Made by a program: the position numbers and the translations under genes
Origin: Bacteroidales bacterium UBA1204
GTDB taxonomy: Bacteria > Bacteroidota > Bacteroidia > Bacteroidales > F082
Reading direction: 5' to 3'
DNA length: 5,074 nucleotides
NCBI GenBank assembly: GCA_002310075.1
Contig: DBXU01000182.1
Location: 1,467-6,540, forward strand
The notes under the pieces: generated by a model
The model's input: the letters and a program-made list of their open reading frames with translations, nothing else
Told to the model about the DNA's origin: nothing
Databases searched by the model: none
Part shown: piece after piece, positions 1-5,074 of the stretch
Numbering within the stretch: position 1 is the first letter of the stretch
How the letters are laid out: every line of letters starts with the position of its first letter

Positions 1-27
1 AAAATGAGCGGCAAAAATAATAATTCT

Positions 28-35
28 TATCTTTG
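28..35 (+). promoter_or_regulatory. Bacteroidota -7 promoter box of rimM
   Basis: The sequence TATCTTTG is an exact match to the Bacteroidota -7 consensus TAnnTTTG, the element read by the primary sigma factor of this phylum. It lies 17 bases before the rimM start codon. Transcription would begin a few bases after the box, near positions 39-43, leaving a leader of only about 10-14 bases that is A-rich (AAAAACC) and has no Shine-Dalgarno sequence. No good TTG or TTTG -33 element is visible about 19 bases upstream, so the call rests on the -7 box and its position. Bases 1-27 hold nothing else I recognise. Confidence 0.65.
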
Positions 36-52
36 CAGCATAAAAACCAACT

Positions 53-577
53 ATGAAAAAAGAAGATTGTTTTTACCTGGGTACGGTAGCCAAGACCCAT
101 GGACTGAAAGGGGAGGTGACGCTCAAGGTGGACGCCGATGATCCATCGGCTTACCTCGAGATGAAGCATTTTTTCCTCGAAATCAACAAGGTGTTGACAC
201 CATTTTTTGTGGAGAAGATCACGATGAGCGGCGATAAATTCTTTATCGCTGTTCAAGATGTGAAGACTATAGAGGCGGCGCAACATCTGGTCGGCAAGCA
301 GGCCTACCTGCCTTTGGAGATGCTGCCTAAGCTCAGCGGGAAGCAATTCTATTATCATGAAATCGTAGGTTTTACCGTGGTCGACACGGAGAAAGGTGAG
401 CTTGGACCTGTCAGTCAGGTGTTGGAATACCCCACCCAAGCCATCCTGCAAGTCATGAAGGATAAGAAAGAAATCCTTGTCCCGATTCTTGACCAGGTGA
501 TTCAAAGTGTTGACCGCAATAAAAAAATCCTTACCATAACGGCTCCCGAGGGGCTGATAGACATGTATTTACAATGA
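53..577 (+). CDS. rimM: Ribosome maturation factor RimM
   Basis: RimM binds ribosomal protein S19 and assists late maturation of the 30S subunit, particularly the 3' head domain of 16S rRNA, in the cytoplasm. The 174-residue product has the usual family length and two-domain layout. The N-terminal RimM barrel (about residues 7-92) opens with LGTVAKTHGLKGEV at 9-22, the hallmark motif of the family. The C-terminal PRC-barrel-like domain (about 97-172) carries FYYHEIVGF at 99-107, ILVPILDQVI at 141-150 and the terminal PEGLIDMYL at 165-173. The ATG at 53 is supported because the conserved motif begins nine residues later and the promoter box sits directly upstream. The stop overlaps the start of the next gene in an ATGA, which suggests translational coupling. 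The gene appears intact. Confidence 0.96.
   Translation: MKKEDCFYLGTVAKTHGLKGEVTLKVDADDPSAYLEMKHFFLEINKVLTPFFVEKITMSGDKFFIAVQDVKTIEAAQHLVGKQAYLPLEMLPKLSGKQFYYHEIVGFTVVDTEKGELGPVSQVLEYPTQAILQVMKDKKEILVPILDQVIQSVDRNKKILTITAPEGLIDMYLQ
574..577 (+). promoter_or_regulatory. ATGA stop/start overlap coupling rimM to trmN6
   Basis: The four bases ATGA contain the start codon of the methyltransferase gene (574-576) and the TGA stop of rimM (575-577). No Shine-Dalgarno-like sequence sits at the normal spacing before this start. Ribosomes ending rimM probably re-initiate on the second gene, which would keep the two products in a fixed ratio. The overlap is seen directly; the coupling is inferred from it. 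Confidence 0.75.
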
Positions 578-1284
578 TCGATGCGCGTCCCTTCCACTTT
601 AAGCATTTCAGTCTCTACCATCACCGTTCGACAATGAAGGTGGGGACCGATGCCGTTTTGTTAGGACGTTGGGTGGAGGTGCGTGCGACAGATTATGTGC
701 TTGACATCGGTACAGGCTGTGGTATATTGCCTTTGATGTTGGCTCAGAAGGGCGTGGCTCATGTTGATGCCGTTGATATCGATGAAGCTTCTTTCGAGGA
801 GGCCAAGACGAATTTTGAGGCCTCTCAATGGCGTGACCTTTTGCAAGCTTATTGTACAAATATCGTTGATTTTCAAACGGATAAAAGATACGACCTTATC
901 GTCTCCAATCCTCCTTTTTTCAGCCGTTCCTATAAATGTGAGGCCGACCGAAAGAACCGCGCCCGCCATACAGATGAATCTTTGCCGTATGCTTCATTAT
1001 GCCAAGAGGTTGGTAGGCTATTGAAACCCGACGGTCGTTTTGCCTTGGTGCTTCCTCTTAACGAATCAGTAAACTTCTTGAAAGTGGCAGAGCATATTGG
1101 CCTGTTTCTTCAGAAGCGCATGACCATTGTTCCTTTAGCAGAGAGGGAACCGAATCGGGTGAATTTGGAATTGGGATTTTCGCCTTGCGACGTTGTCAAG
1201 GAGGAAATGTTCGTGATTCGGGGTGCCGACAATCACTTCACACAGCAATACACAGAATTCCTAAGGGACTATTACTTGGGTTAG
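574..1284 (+). CDS. trmN6: tRNA1(Val) (adenine(37)-N6)-methyltransferase, TrmN6/YfiC family
   Basis: The family transfers a methyl group from S-adenosylmethionine to N6 of A37, beside the anticodon; in E. coli the target is tRNA1(Val). The 236-residue product is a class I Rossmann methyltransferase of normal length. The family-typical N-terminus has FHFKHFSLYHHRST (7-20) and MKVGTDAVLLGRW (21-33). The SAM-binding loop is DIGTGCG at 44-50, the acidic ribose-binding strand is VDAVDID at 64-70, and the N6-adenine catalytic motif is NPPF at 112-115 within SNPPFF. The KPDGRFALVLP strand follows at 151-161. The C-terminal pattern FTQQYTEFLRDYYL resembles the usual end of the family. All motifs needed for catalysis are present. 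It is the second gene of a rimM operon, joined by an ATGA overlap. The tRNA substrate in this organism is inferred from the family; a related N6-adenine methyltransferase specificity cannot be excluded. Confidence 0.9.
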   Translation: MIDARPFHFKHFSLYHHRSTMKVGTDAVLLGRWVEVRATDYVLDIGTGCGILPLMLAQKGVAHVDAVDIDEASFEEAKTNFEASQWRDLLQAYCTNIVDFQTDKRYDLIVSNPPFFSRSYKCEADRKNRARHTDESLPYASLCQEVGRLLKPDGRFALVLPLNESVNFLKVAEHIGLFLQKRMTIVPLAEREPNRVNLELGFSPCDVVKEEMFVIRGADNHFTQQYTEFLRDYYLG

Positions 1285-1287
1285 GCT

Positions 1288-2118
1288 TTATTGCCCTCCT
1301 TTTTTCATGTCTTCCTTGTTGACTTTACTTCTACGTTCATTGAACATGTAAACGAGCCTGAGGGTGAATGTGTTGTTGTATTGCAAACGGACCTGGCTCG
1401 GCAGTGTTTCAGTGACGTTGGAATAGTAAAGACGGGTGCGGATGGGTCGGAGAGAGTATTGGTAACGCATCTCGGCATGGAAACCTTCCCATAAACGGAA
1501 CCTGATGTTGGCGCAGATGTTGAAATCGTGTGGCCTATAGGTGTTGGAGTTGGCAATGACTTGAGGGATGGGGATGGTGTCATGGAACCCAGAGGAATAT
1601 ACAATGTCGGCCAATTGGTCGAGGTTGGTTACGCCGCTGATGTCAGGCATGTTCTCCTCGTTTTCTTTCCAATGAAGGTGCCCGTCGCCGATCCCGATGC
1701 CCGTCGAGATGCCATCGTTCTTTTCGTCGATGCCGACGATACGTCCGTAGGAGACGCCGATGCCTGCCGAAACGGAATTCTTGTCGGTGATATAAAGCAT
1801 CAATGGCACTTCCACGTAATTGAGCTTTAAGTTGTAGGCATGGGGATAAGTGCTGTTGTAAGTGATGCTGTCACGTTTGAAGGCACCTTTTTGGTTGAAG
1901 AGCACTTCGAGGCCCACATCCATCCTGCTGGTGAGAGGCACCAAAGCACCGGCGCCGGCATGAACGCCGAATTTCTTGTAGCCGTAGCACTCGTCTCCAT
2001 CCACTTGGCAGCCATTGGCACCCAAAAACACTTCACCTTTGATGATTTGTGCATGAAGCAGGGCGGGGGTGGCGACCATGAAGGCCATTATTAAGATCAG
2101 TATTCTGGATTTCTTCAT
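1288..2118 (-). CDS. PorT-family outer-membrane beta-barrel protein
   Basis: The 276-residue product is predicted to be a small outer-membrane barrel; its cargo or function is unknown. A signal peptide covers residues 1-23, with a hydrophobic core ILILIMAFMVATPALL and probable cleavage at LHA/Q. The mature N-terminus has QVDGDE (38-43) and GYKKFG (46-51), then GLEVLFNQKGA (69-79) and LKLNYVEVPLMLYI (97-110), signatures shared with the PorT/OMP_b-brl_2 group in Bacteroidota. Alternating hydrophobic strands can be traced at about 24-36, 49-59, 65-74, 96-110, 115-128, 197-210, 211-224 and 246-260, consistent with eight strands. A polar stretch at 129-196 interrupts them, probably a large surface loop. 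A basic tail follows the last strand. The ATG at 2118 gives the correct signal peptide. A promoter box lies upstream. The name PorT-family is structural and does not imply a role in type IX secretion. Confidence 0.82.
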   Translation of the reverse strand: MKKSRILILIMAFMVATPALLHAQIIKGEVFLGANGCQVDGDECYGYKKFGVHAGAGALVPLTSRMDVGLEVLFNQKGAFKRDSITYNSTYPHAYNLKLNYVEVPLMLYITDKNSVSAGIGVSYGRIVGIDEKNDGISTGIGIGDGHLHWKENEENMPDISGVTNLDQLADIVYSSGFHDTIPIPQVIANSNTYRPHDFNICANIRFRLWEGFHAEMRYQYSLRPIRTRLYYSNVTETLPSQVRLQYNNTFTLRLVYMFNERRSKVNKEDMKKGGQ

Positions 2119-2193
2119 CTGATTGCAATTTGTTAGATTAACTCTTTTGAGGCGGTTTTATTGCAGACGCGGGTGCAAAATTACAAAATATCG
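2119..2193 (-). promoter_or_regulatory. Intergenic leader and promoter region of the barrel gene
   Basis: This 75-base gap separates the protease stop from the start of the barrel gene. Reading on the minus strand, TAATTTTG at 2183-2176 matches the Bacteroidota -7 consensus TAnnTTTG exactly. Transcription would start near 2168-2172, giving a leader of roughly 50 bases with no Shine-Dalgarno sequence. A TTG lies further upstream at 2199-2197, but its distance from the -7 box is shorter than usual for a -33 element. A small inverted repeat, TTGCA and TGCAA with an 8-base loop (2161-2178), overlaps the promoter box, and an 8-base palindrome ATTGCAAT lies at 2122-2129. I see no hairpin followed by a U-run, so read-through from the protease gene is possible. 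Confidence 0.55.
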
Positions 2194-4596
2194 TCAATTC
2201 AGTTGCTGTCCTGTTACGGTGTAACGTTTCCCATCCTTGATGATGATGATTTGTCCGTTTTCAAATACTTTCCGAACAGGTTGCATGTTAGGTTCTTCGT
2301 TGTTCTCGTTGATGCCGTGTCCGCTTTTCACGATGGGATCAGACCAAATGATTTCAGACTCGACGCCATTGGCGTACATCTCGCTGATACCGAAACGGTA
2401 CTCACCTCCACTAAGACTGTCCCATGTAGTGTCGGTAAAAGAGGAGATTCCCACTCCATCGGCCAGCATGACAGCGTGTCCTTCACTGTCGGCACGATAG
2501 ATGCGATAATTAACGATTTGCTCAAGCTGACTTTTAATTTCGTAGATGCGGATGGCGTGGTCAACAGGAATATACAAGGCTTCTTTGCCATCGTATCTTC
2601 TAACGCAAGCTCCCAGTCCGTAAGTATAATCCCAACCTGGGTCCAGCAAAGGATAGTGGAGAGAGACGTCGTTGTCGATGTCATAATCGTAAATGCCTGA
2701 TGCTTCTGTTTGAAGTAGGTGGTGACTTCCGTCCTTGGCGGTATAATATCCTGTACCATTGAGGAATTCAGGCTCTGCTGGGCTGGATTTGATCCTTTGA
2801 CCTTGGCGATTATAAAGGACGGCGTTGTAATTGCGGCCTAGCCAAAAACCATCGTATTCTGGGTCGTATGTTATCCCTCCGAACCACAATCCCATGTCTA
2901 CGCTGTCGATAACTGTTTTATTGTAAAGGTCTACACGGTATAATATACTGAGACCTGTATCCCCACTGGTACAATAAAAGTCGTTTCCGTCGTATCCAAG
3001 ACCTGTAACCGCAGTGATGCCTTCCACATTGAACCTTTCAAGCAACTCTCCGTCCATGCTATATTTTCCAAACGAGAAAGAGGGGTTGTCCCAATAGGCG
3101 GAAGTGACGTAAATGTGTTGTCCGTCAGTTTCCACGCCGCTCCCTTCCTCTTCGGTTTCGAATTGTTTGAGAAGTATCCACTCGGTGTCGGCGCTGTTCC
3201 ACGACAGGCTTACGTTCGGACTACTCGGGTTGTTCGCATCAGGCGAGTAACTGGCCGTGATTTCGCCAACTCGATAAAGGGAGAAGTTGGCTTCGAGATT
3301 TACTATGTCATCTTTGACAATAAAGGTGTAGGTCGGCTCGTTGGATACGACTTTTCCGTCTATTTTCCATACAAAAAACCTGTAGTCCTCTGTCGACGTT
3401 GCTGTCAAAGTACAAGAATCACCGATATGATACTCACCAGTGCCTTCGATGGAGCCAGCCGATGATGGATTTGCCATAGCAAGGACAAGGCAAGGCTCAT
3501 ATTGGGGGAAGATGTCAAGAATGGCAGAGTTGGTGTTGTTGAATTCATATCCAAGGGGATTCAGGTTGCCTAATGCGAAATAGCCATTGGCGACGCCCCA
3601 ACCCCAGTTGAAATGCAGGAGGTCGTTGTCATCGTAGCCGTCGCAAACGAAGGCATGACCGCCTTGAGCGCCATATCCAGTGTAATGCACCGGTTGGTGT
3701 AAATCAAGGCAATTCTTCAACATAAGCAGCCATTCTTCATGGCTGTAGTCGGAGCGCTTTTCTTGATGAAGCCTTTTTGAATAACTGAAATAACGAATCA
3801 GCGCATCAGGAACGTCTGTGGAATTGGCCATCGAACCATTGTTGGTGTACTTCATGTCCACTGAGACGCCACAATGGTACAACAGTGTTGCCACGGCCTC
3901 GATTTCAGTAGCGCTAGAGTTTTCGGTCAAGGAATCCGGCATATGCTCCCAATCGTAGGTGGTGCTGCCGAAGTCGGCGGAGAATGTTACGCCTGCATTG
4001 GTGTAGGAATGAGATCCCCAACCTGTTTCTGGATAGCCCCAGTAGTGCATGATTTGTGCCATGGCTACAGCCACACAACCAGCCTCGGCATGGTTGCAGG
4101 GGCCTTGCATTTCGGGACACAGGTTGTTGTAGAGGCAACCTTGGTGCCATCTGCTGGTAAGCAAAGGTTCCACGACCTTGGCGCCTTTTCGGTTGGTGGG
4201 TCGCCCCGTGGACTTCACTAACTCCCATTGCTTGGCAGTGAGCTCGTCTGCTTCAATGTGGTTTTCGATGCCGTATTGGATTCTGGAAATAAAGTCTTTG
4301 AGGTAATACTCCATCTGCACAGGCACGTTGTTCGGGTCGAAGCGTCCTTCATGGGAATAGCCGATGATGGGCGTCTCACAGTCGTCGGCCGCCACGATGA
4401 CGAAGCCATCGGAGGTGTTGAAGACATAAAAGGCGGCGATGCCATTGTCCATCCGATAGGTGGCTGTAAGCTGCAAATCGTGGGTGCCCATATAGCGGGC
4501 AGCTATGGTTGTGGCGGTTTCAAGGTTGACGGGATGTGCCAAGGCGCACATCGTCAGCCCGAAAACGGCAAGGCAGAGTAAAAGGATGCGTTTCAT
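2194..4596 (-). CDS. Secreted C10-family (streptopain-like) cysteine protease with C-terminal propeller-like insert
   Basis: This is a predicted exported papain-fold protease related to streptopain SpeB and to Prevotella interpain and Bacteroides fragilis Bfp enzymes, made as a zymogen. Numbering is for the 800-residue product from the ATG at 4596. The signal peptide is about residues 1-20 (KRILLLCLAVFGLTMCALA). A Spi-type inhibitory propeptide follows at about 22-115, with FYVFNTSDGFVIVAADD and PIIGYS. The C10 domain starts near VVEPLLTSRW (141-150); catalytic Cys174 lies in GCVAVAMAQIMHYW, catalytic His314 in GGHAFVCDGY, and the conserved HFNWGWG at 328-334. After it come an InlB B-repeat-like module (about 368-440), the first part of an FnIII-like domain (NVSLSWN), a five-repeat propeller-like region (about 470-690), the rest of the FnIII (YRIYRADSEG onward) and a short tail ending RYTVTGQQLN. 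A TTG at 4605 could add three residues, but ATG gives the standard lysine-started signal peptide. It follows tex by 19 bases with no promoter box between. Confidence 0.9.
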   Translation of the reverse strand: MKRILLLCLAVFGLTMCALAHPVNLETATTIAARYMGTHDLQLTATYRMDNGIAAFYVFNTSDGFVIVAADDCETPIIGYSHEGRFDPNNVPVQMEYYLKDFISRIQYGIENHIEADELTAKQWELVKSTGRPTNRKGAKVVEPLLTSRWHQGCLYNNLCPEMQGPCNHAEAGCVAVAMAQIMHYWGYPETGWGSHSYTNAGVTFSADFGSTTYDWEHMPDSLTENSSATEIEAVATLLYHCGVSVDMKYTNNGSMANSTDVPDALIRYFSYSKRLHQEKRSDYSHEEWLLMLKNCLDLHQPVHYTGYGAQGGHAFVCDGYDDNDLLHFNWGWGVANGYFALGNLNPLGYEFNNTNSAILDIFPQYEPCLVLAMANPSSAGSIEGTGEYHIGDSCTLTATSTEDYRFFVWKIDGKVVSNEPTYTFIVKDDIVNLEANFSLYRVGEITASYSPDANNPSSPNVSLSWNSADTEWILLKQFETEEEGSGVETDGQHIYVTSAYWDNPSFSFGKYSMDGELLERFNVEGITAVTGLGYDGNDFYCTSGDTGLSILYRVDLYNKTVIDSVDMGLWFGGITYDPEYDGFWLGRNYNAVLYNRQGQRIKSSPAEPEFLNGTGYYTAKDGSHHLLQTEASGIYDYDIDNDVSLHYPLLDPGWDYTYGLGACVRRYDGKEALYIPVDHAIRIYEIKSQLEQIVNYRIYRADSEGHAVMLADGVGISSFTDTTWDSLSGGEYRFGISEMYANGVESEIIWSDPIVKSGHGINENNEEPNMQPVRKVFENGQIIIIKDGKRYTVTGQQLN

Positions 4597-4615
4597 ATGG
4601 ATCAATAATGCGTTC

Positions 4616-5074
4616 TTATAGTTTCATGGTTAAACTGATTCTGTTGCGGCTTATATCGACATCGAGCACCTTCACGCGTACCTTTTGGTTAAGGTGCACC
4701 ACCTCGTTCGGGTCTTTGATGTAGTGGTCTGCCATCTGGCTGATGTGGACGAGGCCGTCTTGGTGCACGCCGATGTCGACAAAGGCACCGAAGGCGGTGA
4801 TGTTGGTTACGATGCCGTTGAGGGTCATGCCCACACGCAAGTCTTTGACTTCGCGGATGTTTTTGTCGAACTCGAAGGCCTCGAAGGTCTTACGAGGGTC
4901 GCGGCCGGGCTTGTCCAACTCGGTGAGGATGTCGTTGATGGTCTCCAAACCAAAATGCTCTTCTACAAACTCAGCAGGCTTGATTTTGGCGATGAGTTCC
5001 TTGTTGCCGATGAGGTCTTTCACTTTCACGCCCAGTTTCTTGGCCATCTTCTCCACGATGTGGTAGCTCTCGGG
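4616..5074 (-). CDS. tex: Tex, RNA-binding transcription accessory protein (C-terminal part, cut by window edge)
   Basis: Tex is a conserved cytoplasmic nucleic-acid-binding protein linked to transcription. Only the last 152 residues are in the window; the frame is open to base 5074 and starts there with PESYHIVEKMAKKLGV, which matches the PESY...VE segment conserved in Tex, so the gene continues outside. The fragment carries a helix-hairpin-helix-type region, PAEFVEEHFGLETINDIL followed by the Tex hallmark LDKPGRDPR (residues about 53-61). A C-terminal S1 RNA-binding domain follows (about 79-150) with VGMTLNGIVTNITAFGAFVDIG, DGLVHISQMAD and RNRISLTMKL. The protein ends right after the S1 domain, as I recall for Bacteroidota Tex proteins that lack the longer tail seen in E. 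coli YhgF. An in-frame GTG at 5056 is an internal valine codon, not a start. The C10 protease gene lies 19 bases downstream on the same strand. Confidence 0.93.
   Translation of the reverse strand, partial: PESYHIVEKMAKKLGVKVKDLIGNKELIAKIKPAEFVEEHFGLETINDILTELDKPGRDPRKTFEAFEFDKNIREVKDLRVGMTLNGIVTNITAFGAFVDIGVHQDGLVHISQMADHYIKDPNEVVHLNQKVRVKVLDVDISRNRISLTMKL

Noticed and set aside
661..969. Minus-strand open frames opposite trmN6
   Set aside because: They lie antisense to the conserved methyltransferase motifs and encode no recognisable protein.
1278..1306. Possible intrinsic terminator for the rimM-trmN6 operon (GGG...CCC before a T-run)
   Set aside because: The stem is only 3-4 base pairs with a long loop and is separated from the T-run; it is not a convincing terminator hairpin.
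1528..1830. Plus-strand open frame opposite the barrel gene
   Set aside because: It mirrors the glycine- and aspartate-rich codons of the barrel gene and resembles no known family.
2161..2700. Plus-strand open frame of 179 codons opposite the protease gene
   Set aside because: It is antisense to the well-supported protease and its translation shows no recognisable motif or domain; it is a shadow frame.
4603..4605. TTG as start codon of the C10 protease
   Set aside because: The ATG nine bases further in gives a standard signal peptide beginning MKRILLL; TTG would add only L/M-I-H before it and has no better upstream context.
5054..5056. GTG as a start codon for the Tex fragment
   Set aside because: The frame stays open to the window edge and the upstream residues PESYHI belong to the conserved Tex sequence, so this codon is an internal valine.
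1..5074. Previously undescribed system, mobile element, CRISPR array or defence island
   Set aside because: Every long stretch is explained by five recognisable genes. No direct repeats, terminal inverted repeats, integrase, transposase, toxin-antitoxin or nuclease gene was seen.

Overview
The window looks like a chromosomal segment from a member of the Bacteroidota, most likely Bacteroidales. Four things point there: two TAnnTTTG promoter boxes, A-rich leaders without Shine-Dalgarno sequences, a streptopain-like C10 protease with a Spi-type propeptide, and a PorT-family outer-membrane barrel with a QVDGDE motif. Base composition is moderate and looks even throughout. I see no mobile element, integrase, CRISPR array, rRNA or tRNA gene, and no clear sign of recent transfer. 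The species cannot be named from this sequence.

Left part (1-1284, plus strand): a promoter box lies just before rimM, a 16S rRNA maturation factor. rimM overlaps by 4 bases (ATGA) with a trmN6/yfiC-type tRNA adenine-N6 methyltransferase. The two form a compact translation-related operon. Only 3 bases separate its end from the converging minus-strand gene.

Middle and right part (1288-5074, minus strand, reading from right to left): the C-terminal 152 residues of the transcription accessory protein Tex, cut by the window edge; then, after 19 bases, a large secreted C10-family cysteine protease; then, after 75 bases holding a second TAnnTTTG box, a PorT-family outer-membrane beta-barrel protein. 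The protease is the most elaborate gene. In order it has a signal peptide, a Spi-type propeptide, a catalytic domain with visible Cys and His, an InlB B-repeat-like module, an apparent FnIII domain split by a five-repeat propeller-like insert, and a short C-terminal tail.

How the genes work together: rimM and trmN6 plausibly support translation (ribosome assembly and tRNA modification). The protease and the barrel are both cell-envelope or exported products lying side by side, but nothing in the sequence shows that they cooperate. Most of the window is ordinary housekeeping plus envelope genes. The points worth a second look are the nested architecture and short tail of the protease, the rimM-trmN6 pairing, and the tight convergent junction without a visible terminator.
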